The notes beneath the pieces are model-generated. The model saw only the letters and a program-made list of their open reading frames with translations, was not told the origin of the DNA and did not search any database. Position numbers and translations under genes: made by a program. From positions 1 through 51,317 of the forward strand of contig JAETPK010000006.1 of assembly GCA_021771265.1 (NCBI GenBank): DNA of 51,317 nt. Direction: 5' to 3'. Each line of letters begins with the position of its first letter. The stretch's first letter is position 1. The DNA comes from Oscillospiraceae bacterium. GTDB taxonomy: Bacteria; Bacillota; Clostridia; Oscillospirales; Oscillospiraceae. Shown here piece after piece: positions 8,564 to 16,213 of the stretch.

Positions 8564-9145
8564 ATGGATGCTTTGAAAATCGGATGTGTGGTCATGGCCG
8601 CCGGAAATGCCCGCCGTTTCGGGGAAAACAAGCTGGCGGCGCGGCTGAAAGGCCGAAGTCTCATTTCACGGGCGCTGGACACGGTCCCGGCGGAACAGCT
8701 CCACGCCGTGGTCGTTGTGAGTCAATACCCGGAGGTCATGGACCTGGCGGGAACACTTCACTTCGCCGCCCTCCACAACCCCCATCCGGACTGGGGCATC
8801 AGCCACACCATCGCTCTGGGCCTGACCGCGCTGCGGGACTGTGACGGCGTGTTGTTTTTGGTGTCCGACCAGCCGCTGCTGCGCCGGGAGAGCGTGGCAA
8901 AACTGGTGGCGCTGTGGCGCTCCCAGCCGGACAAGATCGCGGCCCTGGGCCACGGCGGCGTCCGGGGCAACCCCTGCCTGTTCCCCGCCCGGTTCTTCCC
9001 GGAGCTGATGGCCCTGACAGAGGACCACGGCGGCAGCAGCGTCATCCGGCGCCACGAAGAGGCTCTTGTGCTGCTGGAAGTGGATGCGCGCGAACTGTAC
9101 GACGTGGATACCGTCCAAGCGCTGGAGGCACTTACCCATGCATGA
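8564..9145 (+). CDS. mocA: MocA-like molybdenum cofactor cytidylyltransferase
   Basis: 193 residues of the MobA-like NTP transferase fold. The N-terminal [16 protein letters not shown] matches the nucleotide-binding loop LAAGxxxRFGxxK, SDQPLL carries the metal-binding Asp, and RGNPCLFP is the C-terminal substrate loop of this group. Length equals E. coli MocA (YgfJ, about 192). MocA adds CMP to Mo-molybdopterin to make the MCD cofactor used by xanthine dehydrogenases, which fits its place between two such enzymes. AGGAG lies 8 bases upstream of the ATG. The final eight bases overlap the DUF1905 gene. Confidence 0.85.
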   Translation: MDALKIGCVVMAAGNARRFGENKLAARLKGRSLISRALDTVPAEQLHAVVVVSQYPEVMDLAGTLHFAALHNPHPDWGISHTIALGLTALRDCDGVLFLVSDQPLLRRESVAKLVALWRSQPDKIAALGHGGVRGNPCLFPARFFPELMALTEDHGGSSVIRRHEEALVLLEVDARELYDVDTVQALEALTHA

Positions 9146-9407
9146 AGAAGTCTATGCCTTCGAAGCCGTCATCCGCAAGGTCCCCGATATCGACGGTGCT
9201 TATGTAGAGGTGCCTTTCGACGTGCGGAAAATATTCGGCAAGGGCCGGGTGAAGGTCCACGCCACATTTGACGGGATGGAGTACAACGGCAGTCTGGTGC
9301 GGATGGGCACGCCCGGGCATATCATCGGTATTCGTAAGGATATCCGGGCAGCCATCGGCAAGCAGCCGGGCGACACGGTCCATGTGACCATCCGGGAGCG
9401 GGCATAA
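9138..9407 (+). CDS. DUF1905 domain protein
   Basis: 89 residues beginning [12 protein letters not shown]. The pattern of a small beta-barrel with [15 protein letters not shown] and [19 protein letters not shown] is that of the DUF1905 family. The ATG at 9138 lies inside the last codons of mocA (8-bp overlap), so translation is probably coupled. Its function is unknown; its position suggests a role linked to Mo-hydroxylases or a passenger in that operon. Confidence 0.8.
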   Translation: MHEEVYAFEAVIRKVPDIDGAYVEVPFDVRKIFGKGRVKVHATFDGMEYNGSLVRMGTPGHIIGIRKDIRAAIGKQPGDTVHVTIRERA

Positions 9408-9408
9408 C

Positions 9409-9436
9409 CGGCGGGGCGGGAGCCCCGCCGTATTTC
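9409..9436. terminator. Hairpin between convergent genes
   Basis: CGGCGGGGC (9409-9417) pairs with GCCCCGCCG (9422-9430) over a GGGA loop. The following plus-strand bases are only moderately T-rich. It separates the DUF1905 gene from the converging xanthine dehydrogenase. Confidence 0.6.
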
Positions 9437-9437
9437 G

Positions 9438-11987
9438 CTATTTGCGGCTGTATGGCGTGCCCTCCAGGGGCAGGCTGGCGCGGAGACGGCCGTCATAGCG
9501 GTAATAGGCATCAGCAATGGCGGGCGCCGTGGGAATAGAGGTGATCTCCCCGATGCCGATGGCGCCGCAGGCCACGTTCAAGCCCTGCTTTTCCACGATG
9601 ATGGGGGTGATCTCCGGGATCTGGTTGGCCCGGAACAAGCCCAGGGTGCCGTATTTGGCGGTGGGCTTGCAGTTATCAAGCGGATACCGCTCCGTCAGGG
9701 CAAAGCCCATGGACATGACCACGCCGCCTTCGATCTGTCCCTCGATGGAGGTGGGATTCACCGCCTTGCCCACATCGTGGGCGGCCACGATCTGCCGGAC
9801 CCTGCCTTCCTCGTCCAGAATGCACACTTGGGTGGCGTAGCCATAAGCGATGTGGCTGACAGGGTTGGGCACATCGGCCCCCAGAGGGTCTGTTTTGCCC
9901 AGGTATTCCCCGTAAAACTCCTGTCCCTCAAGCTCCGTCAAGGTATTTTCCTTGAGAGCTGCCCCCAGGTCCTGACAGGCCCGGCGGCAGGCCTCGCCGG
10001 TGAACAGCGTCTGACGGGAGCCGGAGGTGGTGCCGGAGTCCGGTGCACAGTATGTATTGGACCGCTCATAGACAATGCTTTCCCGGGGAATTTTCGTCTG
10101 GTCATAGACCATCTGCGTCAAAACCGTGCCCAGTCCCTGGCCGATGCAGGAGGCGCCGGCAAAAATATGGACCTTGCCGCCCTCCACCACCAGACGGACC
10201 CGGCCGGTATCCGGGATGCCCACGCCCACACCGGCATTCTTCATGGCGCAGGCAAGACCCACATATTTGTTGGCGTCCACGTAGGGCTTCACCGCCTCCA
10301 GTGTCTCCACCAGGCCGGTGGAATCGTCCACGATCTGGCCGTTGGGAAGCTCCTGGCCGGGGCGGATGGCATTGCGGTAGCGGATCTCCCAGGGGGTGAT
10401 GCCCACAAGGTCCGCCATCTGGTTCAAAAGCGTTTCAATGCAGAAGCAGGTCTGGGTGACGCCGAACCCCCGGAAGGCGCCGGCGGGGGGATTGTTGGTG
10501 TAATAGGCCCAGCCGTCGATCTCAAAGTTCTGATAGTTATAGGGTCCGGCGGCGTGGGTGCAGGCACGCTCCAGCACCGGGCCGCCCAGGGAGGCATATG
10601 CGCCGGTGTCGGCGATAACCTCGGCGGCCACGCCCTGGATGATGCCGTTTTCATCGCAGCCCAGAGAGAACTCCATCTCCATGGGATGGCGCTTGGGGTG
10701 GATGAGGATGCTCTCCGCCCGGGTGAGCTTCACCTTGACGGGCCGCTTGGCAAGATAGGCGATGAGGGCGGCGTGGTGCTGGACCGTCACGTCCTCCTTG
10801 CCGCCGAAGCCGCCGCCCACCAGGCAGTTGCGGACCTTCACCTGCTCCGCCGGAAGGCCCAGCATCCCCATGATCTCATGCTGGGTGTCATAAGCGCCCT
10901 GATCCGTGGAAAGGACCATGACTCCCTCCCCCTCGGGATAGGCCACGGCGCACTCCGGTTCCAGAAAGGCGTGCTCCGTCCAGGGAGTGGAGAAGCGCTG
11001 GGTGAGAATGTGCTTGGACTTGGCGATGGCCTCCGCCGGGTTCCCCCGCTGGATGTGCTTATGAGCCAGCAGATTGCCGTTCCGGTGGACCAGGGGCGCG
11101 TCCGGTAGCATGGCCTCCCGGGGAGAGCGGACCATGGGCAGCTCCTCATAGTCCACCTTCACCAGAGTCTTGGCCTGGGCCAGGATTTCCGGCGTCTCAG
11201 CGGCCACCAGGCAGATGGCATCGCCTAAATAATGGGTGATATCCCCCACGGCGATCATGGTGTCCCAATCCTTCACCAAGTGGCCCACCTTGTTCTTCCC
11301 GGGGATGTCGGCAGCAGTATAGACGCCCACCACGCCAGGCAGCGCTCTGGCCTCCTCCGTATGGATGGCCAGCACCCGGGCCCGGGGATAGGCGCTGCGG
11401 ACGGCGGAGCCGTAGATCATGCCCTCCAGATAAATATCGTCGGGATAGACACCGGTGCCGGTGACCTTCTCCCGCACATCCACCCGGGGCACCCGGGTCC
11501 CCAGGGACCAGTCCTTGGGCGCCTCCGGCACCGCACCGGCGCGGAATACCTCCGCCGCCAGCAAAATGGCGTCGATGATCTTCACATACCCGGTGCAGCG
11601 GCAGATATTGCTGCGGATGGCAAATGCCGCCTCCTCCCGGGTGGGGTTCAAATTTTTGTCCAGCAGCCCCTTGGCGCACATGACCATGCCCGGGATGCAA
11701 AAGCCGCACTGGACCGCGCCGGCGGTGCCGAAGGCGTATGTATAGACATCTCTTTCAAAGTCCGTCAACCCCTCCACCGTGACGATGGTCTTGCCCTCCA
11801 GCTTGTCGGTCTGGGGGATGCAGGCCCGGGTGGGCTTGCCGTCGATGAGAACGGTGCAGGTGCCGCAGGCGCCCTCGCTGCACCCGTCCTTCACGCTGGT
11901 CAAACGCAGCTCATCCCGCAAAAAGCGCAGAAGTTTTTGGTTTTTCTCCACGGTCACGGCCTGGCCGTTCACGGTAAAAGTCGCCAT
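9438..11987 (-). CDS. Single-chain xanthine dehydrogenase (selenium-dependent type)
   Basis: 849 residues fusing the iron-sulfur and molybdenum parts and lacking an FAD domain. Residues 1-160 hold GCSEGACGTCTV, QCGFCIPG and CRCTGY; the remainder is the Mo-binding region with VGGGFGGKED, AGAFRGFGVTQ, IGQGLGTVLTQ and IGIGEITSIP, where Glu814 is the predicted base. Length and domain order match the selenium-dependent xanthine dehydrogenase family (TIGR03311-like; XdhD group), in which selenium is bound as a labile ligand, not as selenocysteine; no in-frame TGA occurs. The ATG at 11987 is preceded by AGGAGG; a longer frame of 17 extra residues lacks support. It could also be an aldehyde oxidoreductase of the Mop type, which shares the architecture. 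Confidence 0.82.
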   Translation of the reverse strand: MATFTVNGQAVTVEKNQKLLRFLRDELRLTSVKDGCSEGACGTCTVLIDGKPTRACIPQTDKLEGKTIVTVEGLTDFERDVYTYAFGTAGAVQCGFCIPGMVMCAKGLLDKNLNPTREEAAFAIRSNICRCTGYVKIIDAILLAAEVFRAGAVPEAPKDWSLGTRVPRVDVREKVTGTGVYPDDIYLEGMIYGSAVRSAYPRARVLAIHTEEARALPGVVGVYTAADIPGKNKVGHLVKDWDTMIAVGDITHYLGDAICLVAAETPEILAQAKTLVKVDYEELPMVRSPREAMLPDAPLVHRNGNLLAHKHIQRGNPAEAIAKSKHILTQRFSTPWTEHAFLEPECAVAYPEGEGVMVLSTDQGAYDTQHEIMGMLGLPAEQVKVRNCLVGGGFGGKEDVTVQHHAALIAYLAKRPVKVKLTRAESILIHPKRHPMEMEFSLGCDENGIIQGVAAEVIADTGAYASLGGPVLERACTHAAGPYNYQNFEIDGWAYYTNNPPAGAFRGFGVTQTCFCIETLLNQMADLVGITPWEIRYRNAIRPGQELPNGQIVDDSTGLVETLEAVKPYVDANKYVGLACAMKNAGVGVGIPDTGRVRLVVEGGKVHIFAGASCIGQGLGTVLTQMVYDQTKIPRESIVYERSNTYCAPDSGTTSGSRQTLFTGEACRRACQDLGAALKENTLTELEGQEFYGEYLGKTDPLGADVPNPVSHIAYGYATQVCILDEEGRVRQIVAAHDVGKAVNPTSIEGQIEGGVVMSMGFALTERYPLDNCKPTAKYGTLGLFRANQIPEITPIIVEKQGLNVACGAIGIGEITSIPTAPAIADAYYRYDGRLRASLPLEGTPYSRK

Positions 11988-12046
11988 GAATAAACCTCCT
12001 TGCCGTGCCCAACCCTGGTCCCACGGACTGTTTTTCATATTTTCCA

Positions 12047-12064
12047 GGAAAGGTTGACCTTTCC
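12047..12064. promoter_or_regulatory. Operator-like palindrome in the leader of the one-chain xanthine dehydrogenase gene
   Basis: GGAAAGGT-TG-ACCTTTCC has perfect 8-bp arms. It lies just downstream of the predicted transcription start, where a bound repressor would block elongation or initiation. Confidence 0.5.
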
Positions 12065-12073
12065 CTTTGCCTT

Positions 12074-12102
12074 ATTATACAATAACGGCCGCCGGCACGC
12101 AA
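12074..12102 (-). promoter_or_regulatory. Promoter of the one-chain xanthine dehydrogenase gene
   Basis: On the minus strand TTGCGT (12097-12102) and TATAAT (12074-12079) are 17 bp apart. The predicted transcript has a leader of about 80 nt that includes the palindrome at 12047-12064. Confidence 0.65.
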
Positions 12103-12132
12103 TCTCTGTTTGTGGAAACCGTTGTTCTATCT

Positions 12133-12762
12133 TCAGGATAGCGCCGGAAGCTGCCAGCCCACCGCCAGGGCGCCCTTTCGGATCGTAATGGTAGCAGCAG
12201 GCTCCAGGATGTGGTTGCTGACGCCCAGGGGGAATTCCGGGGTCAGTACGGCGTCCCTCAGGGGATACTGAAAGCCCACCTCGTCGATCCCCTCCGCCCG
12301 GTCTCCCAGGCAGAAGGCGGAAAACAATCCCCATTCCACCGTCTTTTCAATGGTGAGGGATTCGTTCTCCACTGCGGTCCAGACAAAATCGTCATCATAG
12401 AGGTAGCCTCTGGCGCCCCGCCGCCGGATGAACAGCAGCGCCTGGAGGTTTGCCAGCGTGTGGTCCAGCCGCTTGCCGCCGGTGCCGCCGTAAATATAGA
12501 TCGTATCACAGCCCCGCTCCAACGCGGTCTTTACCGCCAGCATGGTGTCCGTGTCGTCCTTTTCCACGGGAGAGCGGTGGATGTTGGCAAAGTCCTCCGG
12601 CTGGTCCATGGAGTCAAAATCCCCCAGCAGCAGGTCCGGCACGATGCCGGCCTGGCGGCAGACGCGGTAGCCCGCGTCCGCGGCAATGACAAAGTCACCG
12701 GGAGCAGGACGCTCCCGCAAGCCGTAAAATGTCCCGGCGGCAAAAATAAAGCTTCGCTTCAT
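12133..12762 (-). CDS. thiN: Thiamine diphosphokinase
   Basis: 209 residues. The family motifs of thiamin pyrophosphokinase are present in order: AADAGYRVC, LLLGDFDSM, EKDDTDTMLA and GGTGGKRLDHTLAN. The C-terminal beta-sandwich domain that binds thiamine follows, ending with LGVSNHI near residue 181. It transfers pyrophosphate from ATP to thiamine to make TPP in the cytosol. GGGAG lies 9 bases before the ATG. It is a single-gene unit with its own promoter; no TPP riboswitch is visible in the short leader. Confidence 0.92.
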   Translation of the reverse strand: MKRSFIFAAGTFYGLRERPAPGDFVIAADAGYRVCRQAGIVPDLLLGDFDSMDQPEDFANIHRSPVEKDDTDTMLAVKTALERGCDTIYIYGGTGGKRLDHTLANLQALLFIRRRGARGYLYDDDFVWTAVENESLTIEKTVEWGLFSAFCLGDRAEGIDEVGFQYPLRDAVLTPEFPLGVSNHILEPAATITIRKGALAVGWQLPALS

Positions 12763-12829
12763 AGATCATCACTCCCAAACGTACCTAGGAACCGCCAACA
12801 TCGCTCCCTGGTTTCCGTGTTGTTTGTTC

Positions 12830-12858
12830 AGTATAGCATATTTCCCCGCCGCTGGCAA
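12830..12858 (-). promoter_or_regulatory. Promoter of thiN
   Basis: Minus-strand TTGCCA (12853-12858) and TATACT (12830-12835), spacer 17 bp, about 68 bp upstream of the thiN start. Confidence 0.65.
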
Positions 12859-12873
12859 ATGGGCAAAGGAAGC

Positions 12874-12899
12874 GGCCCGCCGGATATTTCCGGCGGGCC
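12874..12899. terminator. Intrinsic terminator hairpin
   Basis: GGCCCGCCGGA (12874-12884) pairs with TCCGGCGGGCC (12889-12899) over a TATT loop. It follows the small gene at 12907-13080 on the minus strand, with a modest pyrimidine-rich tail. Confidence 0.65.
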
Positions 12900-12906
12900 T
12901 GGGGTC

Positions 12907-13080
12907 TTATTCGATGTGCTCCTCGCAGAAATTGTCCAGCACCCGGTATCCCATCTCTTCCGGCTCCGCCACCGGGAATTCAGCGATGCTCACCGGGTCA
13001 AACAGCGGACAAAGCCGCTTCTCCGGCGCCAGCCGCAATACCGGCATCCGGTCGCGGCGGTCGTTTTCTCCGCGCTTCAT
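12907..13080 (-). CDS. Small hypothetical protein (57 aa)
   Basis: 57 residues starting MKRGENDRRDRM and ending CEEHIE: a basic N-terminal third, an acidic C-terminal third, and two cysteines. No family is recognised. GGGGTG lies 6 bases before the ATG at 13080; a GTG at 13089 would add three residues. It sits about 60 bp downstream of ktrA on the same strand and ends at a clear hairpin, so it may be the last gene of the ktrBA transcript. Confidence 0.5.
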   Translation of the reverse strand: MKRGENDRRDRMPVLRLAPEKRLCPLFDPVSIAEFPVAEPEEMGYRVLDNFCEEHIE

Positions 13081-13141
13081 GCAGATCACCCCGTCCGCAG
13101 TATGTGCAGAACGGGAACAAATTATGACAAGCTTCGCGCTG

Positions 13142-13792
13142 TTATTCTTTTTCCATCAACCGCAGGCCTGCGTCCTTGTCGCCGGCGATAATCAGATGGG
13201 CGTCCGGCTGAAAGCGGTACTCCGGGTCCAGCAGCGGCACGATCTCGTCTCCGGTCTTCAGGCCCAGAATGTTCACGTTATACCGGCGGCGGACATCCAC
13301 CTGGGCCACGGTCTTTCCCTCCCACTCCCCGGGGGTCTCGATCTCCAGAATGGCGTATTTCGGCGTTAATTCGATGTAGTCAAAGGCATTGTCCGCGGAA
13401 AAGCGCATGGCTACCCGGTGGGCCATGTCCATCTCCGTGTGGATAACGAAATCGGCGCCGATCTTTTTCAGAAACTTGATCTGCTTTTCCCGGTCTGCCC
13501 GGGCCACCACGCAGCGGGCACCCAGGTCCTTCAGCGTGGCGGTGACCTCCAGAGAAGTCTGGAAGTCATCACTGACGCAGACAAAGCACACATCAAAGTT
13601 CCGCACCCCCAGGGAGGCCAGCACCTGTTCATCCTGACAGTCCCCCACGCAGGCGGCCGTGGCCACGGGAGCCATCTTTGCCACCCGCTCCTCGTCCTGG
13701 TCCACCACCATGACCTCGTTGCCCAGTTCCATGAGCTTATGGGTCAGATGGATACCGAATCGGCCCAAGCCGATCACCAAAAAGGATTTCAT
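13142..13792 (-). CDS. ktrA: Potassium channel regulatory subunit (TrkA/KtrA, RCK)
   Basis: 216 residues: an N-terminal Rossmann RCK domain with the nucleotide-binding VIGLGRFG and the acidic end of strand 2 in VVDQDEERV, then a C-terminal RCK_C domain from about residue 140. Length is that of KtrA (about 220), half of E. coli TrkA. KtrA forms an octameric cytosolic ring that gates KtrB in response to ATP/ADP and, in Bacillus, c-di-AMP. It lies 16 bp downstream of ktrB in one operon. Confidence 0.92.
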   Translation of the reverse strand: MKSFLVIGLGRFGIHLTHKLMELGNEVMVVDQDEERVAKMAPVATAACVGDCQDEQVLASLGVRNFDVCFVCVSDDFQTSLEVTATLKDLGARCVVARADREKQIKFLKKIGADFVIHTEMDMAHRVAMRFSADNAFDYIELTPKYAILEIETPGEWEGKTVAQVDVRRRYNVNILGLKTGDEIVPLLDPEYRFQPDAHLIIAGDKDAGLRLMEKE

Positions 13793-13808
13793 ATCATCCC
13801 CGCTCCTT

Positions 13809-15134
13809 TCAACCGATCAGGATCTTCTCCGGCACGTTCCGCAGATGGGCCCGGGGCCGGTCCCGGGTGATGGCCATGGCCACGGACATGCTGCCCACTC
13901 GTCCGGCAAACATCATCAGTATCACCGTGATCTTGGAAAACGCCGGCAGTGTGGCGGTGATGCCCCGGGTCAGGCCCACAGTGCCCATGGCGGAAATGGA
14001 CTCAAACAGCGCGTCATCCAGCGCGATGCCCTGGAGGCACAAAATCATACATCCGGCGATGCAGACCATGAAATACATACTGACAGAGGAAAACGCCTTG
14101 TGAATATCCGCCTCGTCCAGACGGCGGCCGAACAGGTCCACATCCTCCCGCCGGCGCACACGGGCTAGAGCGCTGAGTGCCAGCACGGCGAAGGTGTTCA
14201 CCTTGATGCCGCCGCCGGTGGAGCCGGAGCCGGCGCCGATAAACATGAGGACCATGGTCAGCAGGGTCCCGCTGGCACTGAGGGAACGCAGATCCACGGT
14301 GTTGAAGCCGGCGGTACGGGGCGTCACCGCCTGGAAGGCCGCCATCAGCAGCTGCTCTCCGGCGGAGGCTCCGGCAAAGGCGTGATCCCCTTCCAGAATA
14401 TAAAAGGCCCCCGCGCTCAAAAAGAATACCAGCAGCGTGCCGGTAAAGGCGATCTTGCTGTGAAGCCTCCACCGACGGAAACGGGGCCCGTGGGTGAGGA
14501 TGTCATCCCACACCAAAAAGCCCAGACCGCCGGCAATGATAAGGAGGATGAGCACGATGTTCAAATAGGCCTCTCCCGCCGCCGAGGTCAGGGATGAGCC
14601 GGTCCCCAGCAGATCGAACCCGGCGTTGCAGAACGCGGAGACCGCGTGGAACACCGCCATCCAAGCGCCCCGCGGTCCGTACCGGGGGCAAAACCACGCC
14701 AGCAGCGCCACCGCGCCAAGGCTTTCGCAGGCTACCGTCACCTTCAGCGCCCGGCGGGTCAGGCGCACCACGCCGCCCATCTGCAGCGCTCCCACGGAAT
14801 CCATGAGAACGGAGCGCTGGTGGAGCCCGATGCGCCGCCCCAGGAAAATGGACACCAGGGCGGACACCGTCATGAAGCTGAGGCCGCCGATCTGGATGAG
14901 CACCAGAAGCACCGCCTGGCCAAACAGCGTGAACTGGGTCCAGGTATCGTACAACACCAGCCCCGTGACGCAGGAGGCGGAGGCGGAGGTGAACAGAGCG
15001 TCCAGAAACGGTAGACTCCCCCGGTCCCGGGACGCCCAGGGCAGCATCAGCAGCAAGGCTCCCAGCAAAATGAGACACGCGAAGCTCAGCGCCAGGCTCT
15101 GAACGGCATTGAGCGTAAAATGACGACGGTCCAT
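13809..15134 (-). CDS. ktrB: Potassium uptake channel subunit (TrkH/KtrB)
   Basis: 441 residues, a polytopic membrane protein with four M1-P-M2 repeats. The pore-loop filter segments can be read in order: SCVTGLVLYD, FCNAGFDLLG, RTAGFNTVDL and GTVGLTRGI, each carrying the conserved filter Gly. An intracellular gate loop GAGSGSTGGGIKV follows repeat 3. Length fits KtrB (about 445). The ATG at 15134 is chosen because GGAGGAGGG precedes it; a TTG 18 bases upstream is an unlikely start. It forms a K+ (Na+-stimulated) uptake channel with KtrA. Confidence 0.92.
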   Translation of the reverse strand: MDRRHFTLNAVQSLALSFACLILLGALLLMLPWASRDRGSLPFLDALFTSASASCVTGLVLYDTWTQFTLFGQAVLLVLIQIGGLSFMTVSALVSIFLGRRIGLHQRSVLMDSVGALQMGGVVRLTRRALKVTVACESLGAVALLAWFCPRYGPRGAWMAVFHAVSAFCNAGFDLLGTGSSLTSAAGEAYLNIVLILLIIAGGLGFLVWDDILTHGPRFRRWRLHSKIAFTGTLLVFFLSAGAFYILEGDHAFAGASAGEQLLMAAFQAVTPRTAGFNTVDLRSLSASGTLLTMVLMFIGAGSGSTGGGIKVNTFAVLALSALARVRRREDVDLFGRRLDEADIHKAFSSVSMYFMVCIAGCMILCLQGIALDDALFESISAMGTVGLTRGITATLPAFSKITVILMMFAGRVGSMSVAMAITRDRPRAHLRNVPEKILIG

Positions 15135-15172
15135 GGGTCCCTCCTCCTGCAAAAATGGATCATAATGTGGCT

Positions 15173-15201
15173 ATTATACCCCGCTCTCTCCCATTTTTCA
15201 A
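15173..15201 (-). promoter_or_regulatory. Promoter of ktrBA
   Basis: Minus-strand TTGAAA (15196-15201) and TATAAT (15173-15178) with an exact 17-bp spacer, about 40 bp before the ktrB start. No c-di-AMP (ydaO-type) riboswitch is evident because the leader is short. Confidence 0.75.
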
Positions 15202-15373
15202 CCCGGACCGCTGGAAGCAAGGACAGACCCAGACGCGGGGCGGCGGAGAAATAGAACTGCTGTTGGGAGAGCCGGACGGGTGTGTGCCCTCTCCCCGGCG
15301 CACTGACATGGTTGCAAAATAAAAGTGTGAAATATGATAAGGCGGCAATTCTCTAAAGAACGGGAACTGCCGT

Positions 15374-15847
15374 CTATTTTACGCATGGAAAAATTATGTA
15401 CTTTGTGTAAATGCTCATGTGTCGTAAAATAACACACATGTATTTGAAAAGCAGCCGCCCACTCCCATAATTCATACTATCAGGTCTTGCATCTTCCGTC
15501 CATGTTTCCGGATTACTGTCATCTGGGATAAACCCGGACAAGATCTGCTCATAATGCTTTACTTTTTCCTCCATATAAGCCGCCGTTGCTTTGGCTTCCT
15601 CTATCCGCTTATATGCCTGTTCCCGTTGCCGGAGAATAACCTGATACCTTGCATAAAGCGTTTCTCTGGATTCCGGCAAGCGGCACAATTCACAGTATTC
15701 TTTAATATTTTCAATGGACGCGCCGCAGCCTTTCAAACAGGAGATCCCCCGCATCCAGTTGACGGATTCTTCATTAAAAATCCGGCGGTTTCCTCTGTCG
15801 CGCTGGCAGAGCAAACGGTTGACGTCGGTATAATACTGGAGGGTATA
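15374..15847 (-). pseudogene. MerR-family regulator lacking the start of its DNA-binding domain
   Basis: The frame begins at TLQYYTDVNRLLCQRDRGNRR, which matches the second half of a MerR winged-helix domain (TLRYYTD-NLL-C-RD-GNRR). A TAA at 15848-15850 precedes it and no start codon supplies the missing first helix-turn-helix (about 18-20 residues). The rest is intact: a coiled-coil dimerisation helix (RYQVILRQREQAYKRIEEA) and a tail near NPETWTEDARPDS. The break coincides with the edge of an IS3-type transposase remnant, so the gene was probably beheaded by insertion or deletion. A shorter product from the TTG at 15814 would not bind DNA normally. Confidence 0.7.
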
Positions 15848-15861
15848 TTACACCATCCACG

Positions 15862-16190
15862 TCAAGACGTGGCAACTGCTATGATAACGCTATGGCAGAA
15901 AGCTTCTTTTCGCGCATTAAGTCAGAATGCATTTACCGTCAGAAAGTCCAGACGATTCAGCAGGTGAAACCCCTTGTGGCCGAATATATTTGGTTTTATA
16001 GCAACAAGCGTATTCAGTAAAGGCAAGCCTGACGCCGCTCAAAAAGCGCTCATGCCTCTTTTGTCCCCCGGAAGGGCAGGCAGCTTCCGTAAAATTTCCC
16101 TGTTTTCTGTGGACAAATGTGTGCTTTTGGCGTATACTTGCTCTAATCAAAGTCATCATTTTCAATTATGTTCGGTATAAGCAAATTTGA
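15862..16190 (+). pseudogene. IS3-family transposase remnant (C-terminal part of orfB)
   Basis: In frame from 15862 the translation starts SRRGNCYDNAMAESFFSRIK and continues with SECIYRQKV...EYIWFYSNKRIQ, the end of the DDE integrase core of IS3/IS150-type transposases (the ESFF Glu is the last catalytic acid). A stop at 16018 interrupts it. The continuation KASLTPLKKR, equivalent to the usual LTP-YR end, lies in the adjacent frame to 16190, so there is a frameshift. The N-terminal two-thirds and the inverted repeats are absent. The upstream edge meets the truncated MerR gene. Confidence 0.75.
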
Positions 16191-16213
16191 TATTGCAGAA
16201 AAGGAGTGGTCAC

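Noticed and set aside
9438-11987. Selenocysteine codon in the selenium-dependent-type xanthine dehydrogenase
   Set aside because: The frame has no internal TGA; the family uses a labile non-selenocysteine selenium.
15554-15967. 137-codon plus-strand frame over the MerR/IS scar
   Set aside because: Antisense to the MerR coiled coil and out of frame with the transposase remnant; no start signals.
16090-16213. Purine riboswitch before adenine deaminase
   Set aside because: No paired-loop core of the purine aptamer could be found; the region is mostly IS remnant.
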